Of a DNA stretch of 64,000 bases, positions 8,594-17,605 are shown piece after piece. The stretch is from NCBI GenBank assembly GCA_020636355.1, contig JACJYB010000002.1, positions 434,001 through 498,000 of the forward strand, written 5' to 3'. The notes below the pieces were generated by a model, which was not told the origin of the DNA, did no database searches, and saw only the letters and a list, made by a program, of their open reading frames with translations. Position 1 is the first letter of the stretch. Each line of letters starts with the position of its first letter. This stretch comes from Lewinellaceae bacterium (GTDB taxonomy: Bacteria; Bacteroidota; Bacteroidia; Chitinophagales; Saprospiraceae). The position numbers were made by a program, and so were the translations under genes.

Positions 8594-9307
8594 CTAGAAA
8601 TAGGTTGTTTCTGTCGTGAAATTATTAAATCGCAGCCAGGGTTCTTCTGCCGGCGGTGGAGCGAACAAAGCAAGCCGTTCTCCTTTGACCGGATGATCGA
8701 TTCGCAATTCGCAGGCATGCAGGGCCAATGAGCGGGTGTATTGACTTTCGGTCCGGTTCCCGTATTTCTCGTCCCCTACTATTGGGCTTCCGATATGAGC
8801 CAATTGGGCGCGAATCTGATGTGATTTGCCGGTATGGAGTTTGATTTGCACTACCGCCATACCCTTAACGATCGCCACCGTGCGGTATTCCATCCGGACT
8901 TTCACCGCATCCTGATGCTCGGGCTGATCCCAAATAAATACCCGGTTAAGATTCCGGTCTTTCCAGTGGTAATGCTCCAGATAAGCTTGATCCCGGTCGG
9001 GAGCAGGCTCCACCAGGGCGAAATAAAATTTTTCCACGGTGCGCTTACGGAATTGTTCCTGCAATCGTTCCAAAGCTTTACTGGTGCGCGCCATGCAGAG
9101 AATCCCTGAGGTAGGCCGGTCCAGTCGGTGTACCAATTCCAGAAAGACATTTCCCGGCTTTTGGTACTTCTCTTTAATGTATGCTTTCGCCAGATCAAGA
9201 AGGCAAACATCACCGGTGTGATCACCCTGAGACAATAGGTTAGCCGGCTTATTTGCTACCAGCAAATGATTATCTTCGTATATAACTTGAAAATCCTGGT
9301 TCAACAT
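8594..9307 (-). CDS. RluA-family 23S/tRNA pseudouridine synthase
   Basis: A 237-residue pseudouridine synthase. The catalytic motif 'HRLDRPTSGIL' is complete with Asp63; 'VIYEDNHLLVANKPA' at the start and 'KLHTGKSHQIRAQL' later are the other family motifs. There is no S4 domain, so this is the short RluA/RluC-D-like catalytic form; the target uridine cannot be deduced. The start ATG at 9305-9307 lies only five bases from the start of the divergent mqnD gene, so its promoter must lie within mqnD. Downstream is the independently promoted SRP RNA. Confidence 0.88.
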   Translation of the reverse strand: MLNQDFQVIYEDNHLLVANKPANLLSQGDHTGDVCLLDLAKAYIKEKYQKPGNVFLELVHRLDRPTSGILCMARTSKALERLQEQFRKRTVEKFYFALVEPAPDRDQAYLEHYHWKDRNLNRVFIWDQPEHQDAVKVRMEYRTVAIVKGMAVVQIKLHTGKSHQIRAQLAHIGSPIVGDEKYGNRTESQYTRSLALHACELRIDHPVKGERLALFAPPPAEEPWLRFNNFTTETTYF

Positions 9308-9312
9308 TGCAT

Positions 9313-10146
9313 ATGAAGCTGACGCTTGGTTACTCTCCCTGCCCGAATGACACCTTTATCTTTGGAGCCCTGGCGACCGGTAAAGTTAAGCTATCCGGCA
9401 TAGATTGGGAAATCCGGTTAGCAGATGTCGAAACACTCAATGAATGGGCGTTAGAAGGCAAGTTGTCTGCGAGCAAAATCAGTTATCACGCCTACATCTA
9501 TGCACAGGACCGATATGTATTGAGCCGAAGTGGCAGCGCTCTGGGCAGAGGCTGTGGCCCCTTGCTTATAACTACACCGGACCACGCTGACAACCTGGAT
9601 ATGCAAAAGGCCACCGTGGCTATGCCCGGCAAATTAACGACAGCTCACCTACTGAGCAGACTTAAGTACCCGACGATGAAACATGTCCAACAAATGGTTT
9701 TTTCGGACATCGAACAAGCAGTATCGGAAGGCAATGCCCAGGCAGGTGTAATAATCCATGAAAACCGGTTTACGTATCAGAACCATGGGCTGGTCTCCTT
9801 ACAGGACCTGGGAGCTTTCTGGGAAGAACAGACCGGGATGCCGATTCCTCTGGGTGGTATTGGCATCCGACGGGATCTTTCACTGACATTACAGCGCCAG
9901 ATCCAGCAGGCTATCCGCGCAAGTCTTGAATATGCTTATGCACACCCGGATGAAATCATGCCCTACGTGAGCGAATATGCCCAGGAAATGGACGTAAAAG
10001 TGATGCGACAACACATCGATCTGTACGTCAACGACTATTCGCTGGATTTGGGCGAAGAAGGCATGCTTGCTGTTCAAATCCTATTGGAAAAGGCGAAAAA
10101 TATCGGGCTCACACCATCCATAGTCGAACCAGTCTTCGTACAGTAG
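9313..10146 (+). CDS. mqnD: 1,4-dihydroxy-6-naphthoate synthase (futalosine menaquinone pathway)
   Basis: A 277-residue protein with a periplasmic-binding-protein fold but no signal peptide, as in MqnD. It converts cyclic dehypoxanthine futalosine to 1,4-dihydroxy-6-naphthoate in the alternative menaquinone route. Diagnostic parts are 'GYSPCPNDTFIFGAL', 'KISYHAYIYAQDRYVLSRSGSALGRGCGP' (read in two blocks), 'DAGVIIHE'-like 'QAGVIIHENRFTY' with the catalytic His, and 'GMPIPLGGI'. ATG 9313 is used; a TTG two codons earlier is less likely. No other mqn genes are nearby, so the pathway is scattered in this genome. Confidence 0.93.
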   Translation: MKLTLGYSPCPNDTFIFGALATGKVKLSGIDWEIRLADVETLNEWALEGKLSASKISYHAYIYAQDRYVLSRSGSALGRGCGPLLITTPDHADNLDMQKATVAMPGKLTTAHLLSRLKYPTMKHVQQMVFSDIEQAVSEGNAQAGVIIHENRFTYQNHGLVSLQDLGAFWEEQTGMPIPLGGIGIRRDLSLTLQRQIQQAIRASLEYAYAHPDEIMPYVSEYAQEMDVKVMRQHIDLYVNDYSLDLGEEGMLAVQILLEKAKNIGLTPSIVEPVFVQ

Positions 10147-10298
10147 TCCACGTGTCTTTAATGGGCAGGTGATTACAGAGAAAGACAGACCTAGTTAAAT
10201 GTTAATCAGATGAACCACCTAATCATCTCGATTCATTCAATTTATACATATGTAAATAAATATATGATTGATTAGTGATATTTATTTCAGAAAACATA
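10147..10298. other. Intergenic stretch after mqnD
   Basis: AT-rich sequence with no convincing open frame and no clear terminator for mqnD. Together with 10299-10553 it makes a 407 bp gene-free interval between mqnD and ald; the right part holds the promoter, small RNA and terminator listed separately. Confidence 0.5.
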
Positions 10299-10329
10299 TT
10301 GAATATATTCCTAATGCGTATTATCTTTG
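10299..10329 (+). promoter_or_regulatory. Promoter of candidate small RNA
   Basis: TTG at 10299-10301, a 20-base spacer, then a perfect -7 box TATCTTTG at 10322-10329. This matches the Bacteroidota sigma-ABfr consensus in both boxes and spacing. Transcription would begin near 10335. Confidence 0.7.
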
Positions 10330-10334
10330 CATTG

Positions 10335-10399
10335 TGTAAGTTTTGGTTTTAATAGTGTAAAATTCGTCTTGCTCGTGAAAAGTCGCGGGCATTTTTTTT
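10335..10399 (+). ncRNA. Candidate small RNA or attenuated leader, about 65 nt
   Basis: A consensus promoter at 10299-10329 would start a transcript that meets an intrinsic terminator only about 35 bases later. There is no start codon with a useful frame. The 5' part is T/A-rich with a weak hairpin (TTTT...AAAA around 10346-10362). Two readings are possible: a stand-alone small RNA, or the 5' leader of ald with conditional termination. A second, weaker promoter closer to ald favours the first. I do not recognise the sequence. Confidence 0.5.
10371..10399 (+). terminator. Intrinsic terminator
   Basis: Stem GCTCGTG (10371-10377) pairs with CGCGGGC (10384-10390, two G-T pairs) around loop AAAAGT, followed by A and eight T. 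A classical Rho-independent terminator on the plus strand. Confidence 0.75.
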
Positions 10400-10495
10400 G
10401 CCCTGAACTTTCCTACGTTACGCAGCTTTGGTGATGAATATCATTCAGAGCAATGAAAATGCTGCCGATCAACTGTACAATTAGTCAACAATTTC

Positions 10496-10503
10496 TACTT
10501 TTG
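10496..10503 (+). promoter_or_regulatory. Probable ald promoter -7 box
   Basis: TACTTTTG fits TAnnTTTG exactly; the -33 region 20 bases upstream has only CTG. The predicted start near 10509 would give ald a 5' leader of about 45 bases. Confidence 0.5.
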
Positions 10504-10553
10504 TCCGGTTAATGAAAATAGCCATTTAACCGGCAACAAAAGTTTTTCCGATC

Positions 10554-11666
10554 ATGATAATTGGTGTTCCAAAAGAAATCAAAACCAGCGAGAATCGCGT
10601 GGCCTTAACGCCTGCTGGAGTCCGTGAATTTGTCAAACGTGGACATACGGTGTACATTCAGTCTACTGCCGGGGAAGGCAGCGGATTCCCGGACGAATTG
10701 TATCAGGACAGCGGCGCTAAAGTGCTTCCTTCGATCGAAGAGGTTTATGGAATAGCCGAGATGATCATAAAGGTCAAGGAGCCGATTGAAAAGGAGTACG
10801 GGTTGATCCGCAAAGATCAATTGCTCTTCACCTATTTTCACTTCGCATCGTATCAGCCGCTGACGGAAGCAATGATCGAAAGCCAATCCATCTGTCTCGC
10901 CTATGAAACGGTGGAAGCCATCGATGGCAGCCTGCCCCTGTTAATTCCTATGTCGGAGGTTGCCGGACGTATGGCCGTTCAGGAAGGAGCCAAATACCTG
11001 GAAAAACCGCAGAAAGGACGTGGCGTTTTATTGGGTGGTGTCCCGGGGGTCCCTCCCGCCAAGGTAATGATCCTGGGAGGCGGCATCGTCGGCACTCAGG
11101 CTGCTAAAATGGCAGCAGGACTGGGAGCTTCGGTCTACATCATGGATATCAATCTATCCCGATTGCGGGAACTGGCCGATATCATGCCGGCTAATGTGAC
11201 CACCCTGTATTCCAATGAGTACAACATCCGGGAACTGCTGCCCAACATCGATCTCGTCGTTGGGGCCGTCCTAATCCCCGGTGCGAAGGCACCACACCTG
11301 ATTACGCGCCAAATGCTTTCCATCATGCGCCCCGGCACGGTGTTGGTCGACGTGGCGGTCGATCAGGGCGGATGTATCGAAACCTGCAAACCGACCACGC
11401 ATGACGATCCGACCTTTATCATTGACGATGTGGTCCACTATTGCGTGGCAAACATGCCCGGGGCAGTCCCGCAGACCTCAACCATCGCACTGACTAATGC
11501 TACTTTGCCCTTTGCCTTAGCCCTGGCTAATAAAGGATGGCAGCAAGCTTGCCGGGAACATCCCGGATTGCGAAAAGGTTTGAATATTGTACGGGGCAAG
11601 GTCGTGTATCAGGGTGTTGCGGATGCATTTAACCTCCCCTATGTTGATGTAGAAGAAGTTCTCTAA
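10554..11666 (+). CDS. ald: Alanine dehydrogenase
   Basis: A 370-residue NAD-dependent enzyme interconverting L-alanine and pyruvate plus ammonia. The N-terminus 'MIIGVPKEIKTSENRVALTP' is the family signature, with substrate-binding Arg and Lys residues ('ENRVAL', 'MIIKVKEP'), 'FTYFHFA', the Rossmann loop 'VMILGGGIVGTQAAKMAAGLGA', and 'VDVAVDQGGCIET' with the active-site Asp. 'HYCVANMPGAVPQTST' completes the set. Length is normal. It stands alone with its own promoter and follows a candidate small RNA that could influence it. Confidence 0.95.
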   Translation: MIIGVPKEIKTSENRVALTPAGVREFVKRGHTVYIQSTAGEGSGFPDELYQDSGAKVLPSIEEVYGIAEMIIKVKEPIEKEYGLIRKDQLLFTYFHFASYQPLTEAMIESQSICLAYETVEAIDGSLPLLIPMSEVAGRMAVQEGAKYLEKPQKGRGVLLGGVPGVPPAKVMILGGGIVGTQAAKMAAGLGASVYIMDINLSRLRELADIMPANVTTLYSNEYNIRELLPNIDLVVGAVLIPGAKAPHLITRQMLSIMRPGTVLVDVAVDQGGCIETCKPTTHDDPTFIIDDVVHYCVANMPGAVPQTSTIALTNATLPFALALANKGWQQACREHPGLRKGLNIVRGKVVYQGVADAFNLPYVDVEEVL

Positions 11667-11781
11667 AGCTGTCTTTGGACCTGAGAAAATTGACCGAAAT
11701 AATGGCACTTTTCTTGATGCATATTTAAGGAATTTACTACATTGAATATTATTTATTTCCTAACCTTAAATCTGATCGACC

Positions 11782-12042
11782 ATGCACATTACATTCAATG
11801 AGCTACGTCAAATCAAACATAGCTTGCCAACCGGCAGCGTAAGCCGCATTGCCAAAGAGTTAGATATTGATGAGCAAACCGTTCGTAATTATTTCGGCGC
11901 AAAGAAATACGAGAATGGCGAAATCGTTAACGAACATGTTCAGCCCGGACCGGATGGAGGCATTGTTTACATAGAAGATACCACCATTTTGGATCTTGCC
12001 CGACAGATCATCACCGAAACGGGCAGTTCCAGCTCGAACTAG
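11782..12042 (+). CDS. Small helix-turn-helix DNA-binding protein
   Basis: An 86-residue protein with 'GSVSRIAKELDIDEQTVRNYFGAKK' (residues about 18-42), a clear helix-turn-helix of the type found in many short Bacteroidota DNA-binding proteins. The second half is acidic and ends in a Ser-rich tail. There is no other domain. It is monocistronic: 115 bp after ald and followed by a strong terminator. Whether it is a regulator or a chromosome-associated protein cannot be told. Confidence 0.7.
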   Translation: MHITFNELRQIKHSLPTGSVSRIAKELDIDEQTVRNYFGAKKYENGEIVNEHVQPGPDGGIVYIEDTTILDLARQIITETGSSSSN

Positions 12043-12107
12043 CAAGAATTCCAATTGTAATTTTCCACCTCTTTTCCCACCGCACGCTACTACCTCTACT
12101 GATCAGG

Positions 12108-12145
12108 CCGAAAGATGGGTTGTTTCCGACTTATCTTTCGGTTTT
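12108..12145 (+). terminator. Intrinsic terminator after the small HTH gene
   Basis: Perfect 9-bp stem CCGAAAGAT (12108-12116) with ATCTTTCGG (12133-12141), 16-base loop, then TTTTAT. It ends the transcript of the 86-residue protein. Confidence 0.7.
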
Positions 12146-12259
12146 ATGTAGCAACCGTGCCGCCAATCTCTACTTAAGACAACCCGGTCAATTTTCAGGA
12201 TCGTCAATGGCTTTATACGTCCGTGTATGTAGTAAACCTCTGTTTAGAAGCTACCAAAC

Positions 12260-13009
12260 TCAATCGTTGGGCATATTCAAATAAAACGCCCTGGTCAGGC
12301 TTATGTATTCCGGGGTATAGTCATGGCTGGCGGTACTGTTCTGAATGACCAATTCTTTCTCTTCCAGCTTGCCAGGCTCCGGACGGAACCGAATGAGCAG
12401 TCGCTCCACTTTTTTGTCAGCCAGGCTTCGGACCAATACTTGTTGGTCGGCGTGGAGGTTGTACATCCCGGCCAACTCGATCAGTCGCAAACCCTCTAAC
12501 AGCGGTAAGACCACTGCAAAAGCGCCTGACGCAGATAACAAGGTGCGTACCGATCGCAGTAGTTCATTATGGGATAATTTGATGGTATGCCGCATGATAT
12601 CCCTGCCTCCTTGATCCGTTATGGCACCTCCCGTAAAAAAAGGAGGATTGCTGACGATCAGGTCATAGAGACCACCCTCTTTTTTAAAAGCCTGCAGCGG
12701 AGATAATACGCCTGTCATCCGGTCCTTGAAAGGACTATTCGAAAAGTTTTTTTGAGCAAGTTCAATACTTGCCTGCTCAATATCGATTCCTGTAACCCGG
12801 GCGTGGGGATACCGTTGCGCCAGCATCAGGCCAATAACTCCACAACCTGTTCCAATATCCAGAATTTGTGTCGGAGCAGGATGATGTGCCCATGCTCCCA
12901 GGAGCACTGCGTCCGTGCCGACCTTCATTACCTGGGAAGACTGGTGAATGGCAAATTGTTTGAAGTGAAATGTTTCTCCTTTATCCACAATCCGGACAGT
13001 GTTCTTCAT
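12260..13009 (-). CDS. trmN6: tRNA1(Val) (adenine37-N6)-methyltransferase
   Basis: A 249-residue class I SAM methyltransferase of the TrmN6/YfiC group, which makes N6-methyladenosine at position 37 of tRNA(Val). The SAM site is 'ILDIGTGCGVIGLMLAQRYP' (49-68) and the amino-methylating catalytic motif is 'SNPPFF' (120-125). The family-specific 'FAIHQSSQVMKVGTDAVLLGAW' region is present at the N-terminus. Size is normal. It is divergent from the TPR gene at 13078. Confidence 0.88.
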   Translation of the reverse strand: MKNTVRIVDKGETFHFKQFAIHQSSQVMKVGTDAVLLGAWAHHPAPTQILDIGTGCGVIGLMLAQRYPHARVTGIDIEQASIELAQKNFSNSPFKDRMTGVLSPLQAFKKEGGLYDLIVSNPPFFTGGAITDQGGRDIMRHTIKLSHNELLRSVRTLLSASGAFAVVLPLLEGLRLIELAGMYNLHADQQVLVRSLADKKVERLLIRFRPEPGKLEEKELVIQNSTASHDYTPEYISLTRAFYLNMPND

Positions 13010-13077
13010 AACCTGGTTGTACTATGCAGTGAACTTATGGTTTTACCCTTATTTTAGCATTTGAAAATTGACCGCCT

Positions 13078-15384
13078 ATGAATCCCGACACGAAGCAATC
13101 ATTAATTGATCGACTTCGCGATCGCAAAGTTATACCATATTTCATAACCTATGTAGGAGGTAGTTTTGCATTTATCCAGTTTGTGGATTGGTTTACCACC
13201 AGAAATTTTTTCTCTCCGCTGTGGACCGATTTTTTCCTCTATTTGTTGATCCTGCTCATCCCGGCAGTGCTTATTGTTCTCTACGCTGCTGGAAATCCTG
13301 CTGGGTTTAAATTTACCAAAACACAGGTTGGCCTAACAGTAGCTAATCTCCTGCTGGCGGCCACCGTCCTCCTAAGTAAGTTTACCGGGACCACTTTTGC
13401 CGCAACCATGCAAAAGGTGATGGTGACAGATGAATCGGGCCAGGTGACCCGGCGTAATGTGCCAACTGCTGATTTTACTTCCCGTATTGCCGTCTTTCCA
13501 TTTGAGAACTCGAGCAATAGTCCGGATACAAATTTGTATTCGCAAATGCTGCCGATGCTGCTATGTTACGACATCAACCAAAACAACCGGCTTTACGGTC
13601 TGGACCCAATCTATTTCATTGATGAGTTGAAGGTGTATAATTACACGCCCGGAAAACCAATTACCGTATCTGCCGCCCGTAAAATTGCCGAAGATAATTT
13701 CACCGATTTCTTTTGCCTCGGCAAGTTTTCCGCAGGCGACGACTCACTACGTGTTCATTTTCAGCTTTATAGCACCCATGACGGTAAACTTCTGCACGAA
13801 TTCAGCCAAACCGGCAATGCCCCAGCCAGCATCATCGATCACATCAGCCCCGAGCTCGTTGGAAATATTTATACGGAGGATTTCAAGTTTAATCTGGAGG
13901 ATTACATTGATCTGCCTGTTGCCGAATTGATTTCCACCAATCCCACCGCCTTGCGTGATTTCGTTCGGGCTATCTATGTGTCACAATGGGATAACGATCT
14001 ACCCGCAGGCATCCAGGCTTTGGCAAATGCCATCCAGGCAGACCCAAACTGTGCAGAATGTTTCCATTTTCAAGCCAAATTACTTGCCGGTCACAATGAC
14101 ATCCAGGAAGGCGTTCAGGTCGCTCAAAAAGGACTAAGCATCATTGACCATCTCCCGGAAAGACAGCAATTCCGCATTAAAAGCGATTATTTTTTATTAG
14201 GTAATAATACCGATCAGGCGATCAACTTACTGGAGATGTGGCGTAAACTGTATCCTCAGAATATTGAACCTTACAATCAGTTGATCCGGATTTATGGTAT
14301 GATGAGCAATCTGGAACAGGCCAAATTAGTCGGGCAGGAAGCCATCAACAATCACCTTCCTGGAAATTATTTGGTAAAACTGGCTCAACTGGCTTCCGCA
14401 CAGCAACAATTTGCAGAAGCTGAAGACTATCTAAAGCAGTATGAAAAAGCCTTCCCCGATAAGGCGAAGGAGTCCCGGGCCCTGGGTGAATTGTATCTCC
14501 AGCAAGGGAAATTTGCAGAAGCAGAAAATTTTTTTGAAAGCCTGTCTCTGGTAAAAATCAATGATGTCGATGTACAGATAGGCCTGGCTAAAAGCAAAGC
14601 CGGTCTCGGCAATTTTGGGGAAGCAGAATCTCTGTTAACAAAGTCGCTTTCCTTTGCAGCGACCCCTTCAGACAGTTTTGCCACCTTTGTTGAAATTGAA
14701 AACTATTTGGCTGCTCTCGGTCAGATGAATCAATGTTTATCCACATTTGACCAGCGAATTGATCTTTGCCACAAACGTTTCCCTCCCATTTACACGCTCT
14801 TACTGTTTTTGAATTCACAAAATATGCAGCGTTATGTTGATGCAGGCCAGGAGGCTAAACTGGAGAAAGAAGTAGCAACGATTACAGCCACAACCGACGA
14901 GCCTACCATCAAATGTGGTTTCGAGATTAACCTTGGGTTCGTGACTAAAGATACCAGCCGGATGGGCGAACACTTGCGAAAATGCTACCAGGAAGTCGTG
15001 AGCAGTTCCGGCGAAGCCAATGCAATGCTGTTAAAAGGATACCTGGAATACATCAAAGATCAACCGGAAAAAGCACTTTCCCTTTTCAATACTTTTCTGG
15101 AAGCGACGAAAAATAGTCCACAAAGTCTTGGCTTGTACTACATCCAAGCTATGATGCAAGCGGAACAATGGGAGGAAGCTCGCAAGACAGCATACGAATT
15201 CCTGGCGACCAATCCCCTGGAAGGAAGGGTTTGGGTCATGTTGGGTGATATCAACTGGCAATTGAACGACAAAGAATCGGCAAAGCAAGCTTACCAAAAA
15301 GCAGAACAGCTGTGGCAAAAAGCGGATCCCGATTACTTGCCTGCTCAACTTCTTAAAGACAAACTAAGATCCATTACAATTTGA
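13078..15384 (+). CDS. Membrane-anchored TPR protein with TolB-N-like domain
   Basis: A 768-residue protein. The N-terminus has a short cytoplasmic segment ('LRDRKVIPYFITYVGG') and about three hydrophobic helices up to residue 110. A 'SRIAVFPFENSS' segment near residue 140 resembles the TolB-N/FlgO-like domain found in adenylate cyclase- and winged-helix-linked TPR proteins. From about residue 290 to the end are many tetratricopeptide-like repeats ('AIQADPNCAECFHFQAK', 'GELYLQQGKFAEAENFF', 'AKQAYQKAEQLWQKA'). The usual effector domain of such sensors (cyclase or DNA-binding) is absent. Probable role is protein-protein interaction at the inner membrane; partner unknown. The 3' end overlaps the convergent phospholipase-D-type gene by 11 bp. 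Confidence 0.75.
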   Translation: MNPDTKQSLIDRLRDRKVIPYFITYVGGSFAFIQFVDWFTTRNFFSPLWTDFFLYLLILLIPAVLIVLYAAGNPAGFKFTKTQVGLTVANLLLAATVLLSKFTGTTFAATMQKVMVTDESGQVTRRNVPTADFTSRIAVFPFENSSNSPDTNLYSQMLPMLLCYDINQNNRLYGLDPIYFIDELKVYNYTPGKPITVSAARKIAEDNFTDFFCLGKFSAGDDSLRVHFQLYSTHDGKLLHEFSQTGNAPASIIDHISPELVGNIYTEDFKFNLEDYIDLPVAELISTNPTALRDFVRAIYVSQWDNDLPAGIQALANAIQADPNCAECFHFQAKLLAGHNDIQEGVQVAQKGLSIIDHLPERQQFRIKSDYFLLGNNTDQAINLLEMWRKLYPQNIEPYNQLIRIYGMMSNLEQAKLVGQEAINNHLPGNYLVKLAQLASAQQQFAEAEDYLKQYEKAFPDKAKESRALGELYLQQGKFAEAENFFESLSLVKINDVDVQIGLAKSKAGLGNFGEAESLLTKSLSFAATPSDSFATFVEIENYLAALGQMNQCLSTFDQRIDLCHKRFPPIYTLLLFLNSQNMQRYVDAGQEAKLEKEVATITATTDEPTIKCGFEINLGFVTKDTSRMGEHLRKCYQEVVSSSGEANAMLLKGYLEYIKDQPEKALSLFNTFLEATKNSPQSLGLYYIQAMMQAEQWEEARKTAYEFLATNPLEGRVWVMLGDINWQLNDKESAKQAYQKAEQLWQKADPDYLPAQLLKDKLRSITI

Positions 15385-17551
15385 TCCAGCGCTTGGTATA
15401 GGATATGTCTTCCTGGATAACCCGGAAGAAATAAACACCAGGCCTGAGCTGTCCAATCCGCATATCCATTTCCGATGTCGGCTGAGGGTTTATGATGGCC
15501 TGAATTACCCGGCCTTGTGCATCCAAAAGCTGACCGATCGAGAATGATTTCTCGTCCGCCATCCGCACGTGTAACAAATCAACAGCAGGGTTTGGATAAA
15601 GCAATAACGATATTCTTTCCGGGTCAACGACAGGGCGGATGCTGGTGGACTGGCTGTAAATGGCATTAAATGCCTGATTATAAATATTGGCCAGCGGGCT
15701 ACTGTGAATAATGAGGAGGTTTTCATCATTATCCCTTTCTGCTGCCGTGGTCCAATTGTGAGAACCCGTTATCACCAGTGGATCGGATTCCGGGTTTTCA
15801 TCATCTATAATGCCCAATTTGTGATGAAATAATGCTTTATCCGGAAAAGCGTGCATGGCAATTCCGGATTGAACCAAACGGTTCCATTCAGAGCCCTGGT
15901 CGTCAATATTTTCCATGATCCCGCGTACGTTTCTGCCCTGCTGAAACTGCGCAATGACCGCATCTGCAATATCATCCCGGGTAAATGATAAAACGCCAAA
16001 AGACAGGGTATGGTCCACCGTGTTTATTGCCCGGATGATGGCTGCCGTCGTATGATCGGATGGACTGAAATACGACTCGCACCAGGCACCCTGGATATTA
16101 ATCCAGTGCGGTGTATTGTCCAGTTTTTTCGATCCATAAAGTGATCCTGACCCGGGCAGGTTTGCGGCCCCACCCCACAATTCATTAAATTCAATCGTAT
16201 AAACCCGCGCCAGGGATTGGTCGTGGATCAGCAGGCAATCGTTCGGGTCGACCAGCATTTGTTCGCCGGTAAAGTTGACCGACCCGGTCCAAACGATCGA
16301 TTGACCTGGAATATCCGCATCAACGACGATAAACTTATTATGCATCAATTCCGATGGATTTACGAGACTGACCGGAAAATCCAGTTCTTCATCCAGAGAG
16401 GTATTGGATGTTCCTGCATTTCCAACATACCGGACGATCACACCCCGCTGAACGGCCTCATTCAGCGCCTGGACAATCCAGTCCAGATTGATGTTGTAAG
16501 CACAGAAATCAATGGTTTTGGTAGCTCCCTGAATGAGCGACAACAATCTGGCCTGCATTGCAGATCCGGTCGTTCCCGAAGGATACCATCCGGATGCAAA
16601 AGATGAATCCACTCCATAATTGAAGTAAACTTCGATATTTCCGGAGCTCTCCGATTCGGTGATCCAGAGGCTGCTGCTTCCATAAATTCGCTCAGCTCCC
16701 AGATCGATGAACGGCTGACACTCGTATAAGGTTGCCGGTAACAGTCCGGTAATCTGCAATTCGTGGCTGCGCTGCTCGACCGCTGTTCGAATTTCAAGGA
16801 AATCACCGTCTGGCTGGCGATAACGAATGCCTCCGGTGGCTGCAACATTCGAAGCAAAGGTGAAAGTAAATCCCTGGCGATCGATTGCTATCGGGCTTAA
16901 ATGTTCCGTCAGATATTCACAGGTGGTCTCGGAAAAATCATCCAGATTTCGGGGCAATAGTTGAGGAAGATCAAACCTGGATGAAATACCCACGATATCC
17001 AGCGTCATTCCGGGCACCAGGCTACCAACTACAGGATGTCCACTACGCAGGTAAACAACCGATTGGGTCCCTTGCTGATCGAACACCTCGGTCTCCCCGG
17101 CTCTAAATAGCGATTCCATAGGCCAGGATATGCAGGTTATACGGACCAGCTGGCCTTCATTGGCAGGCCCCAGTTCTGCAAGCGTAATGGGCAAAGGCTC
17201 TGGCAGTGGATTTCCTGTACTTTTCAGAATGAACGAAGTCACTGGGTTGATCTCAAGAAGTCCATGATAACTTGACAAGGTTCCGGTCACCTGGATGCGA
17301 TCACCCGGAGAAGCTCCTCCCACCCCTGTGACAGAACCATTACCGGGAAATACACCGATACCACCCGTGGAGTCCTGGATGTAACGGATACTTCCCAATG
17401 CATTATCGTTAAGTACTAATCCCTGTACGGTCACCTGAGATCCCACCGGCAACTGCCGGACGATAGAAATCACATCCTGTGCTTTGGCAGACGGGCAAAG
17501 AAAAACAAGGATGACAGCCAATGCGATGCTATGACTCGTCTTAATCTTCAT
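15374..17551 (-). CDS. Secreted PLD-superfamily nuclease/phospholipase with OB-fold and T9SS sorting domain
   Basis: A 725-residue exported protein. Signal peptide 'SIALAVILVFLCPSAKAQ'; residues about 30-210 form OB-fold-like domains ('VTVQGLVLNDNALGSIRYIQD', in two blocks) seen in extracellular nucleases; then a fibronectin-like part; then a phospholipase D pair with two HKD motifs, 'HNKFIVVD' and 'HHKLGIID', each completed by a downstream 'GSVNFT' or 'GSHNWT'. The C-terminus 'LLYPNPAVDLLHV ... GVYFFRV' is a type A sorting domain for type IX secretion. The start at 17551 places the signal peptide correctly; the frame continues upstream without it. Most likely an extracellular DNase or phospholipase. 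Confidence 0.85.
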   Translation of the reverse strand: MKIKTSHSIALAVILVFLCPSAKAQDVISIVRQLPVGSQVTVQGLVLNDNALGSIRYIQDSTGGIGVFPGNGSVTGVGGASPGDRIQVTGTLSSYHGLLEINPVTSFILKSTGNPLPEPLPITLAELGPANEGQLVRITCISWPMESLFRAGETEVFDQQGTQSVVYLRSGHPVVGSLVPGMTLDIVGISSRFDLPQLLPRNLDDFSETTCEYLTEHLSPIAIDRQGFTFTFASNVAATGGIRYRQPDGDFLEIRTAVEQRSHELQITGLLPATLYECQPFIDLGAERIYGSSSLWITESESSGNIEVYFNYGVDSSFASGWYPSGTTGSAMQARLLSLIQGATKTIDFCAYNINLDWIVQALNEAVQRGVIVRYVGNAGTSNTSLDEELDFPVSLVNPSELMHNKFIVVDADIPGQSIVWTGSVNFTGEQMLVDPNDCLLIHDQSLARVYTIEFNELWGGAANLPGSGSLYGSKKLDNTPHWINIQGAWCESYFSPSDHTTAAIIRAINTVDHTLSFGVLSFTRDDIADAVIAQFQQGRNVRGIMENIDDQGSEWNRLVQSGIAMHAFPDKALFHHKLGIIDDENPESDPLVITGSHNWTTAAERDNDENLLIIHSSPLANIYNQAFNAIYSQSTSIRPVVDPERISLLLYPNPAVDLLHVRMADEKSFSIGQLLDAQGRVIQAIINPQPTSEMDMRIGQLRPGVYFFRVIQEDISYTKRWIKL

Positions 17552-17605
17552 GGCACAAATTAAATCAATACATTCGTTACACGAACATATGTTTTCCCAA
17601 AGTCT

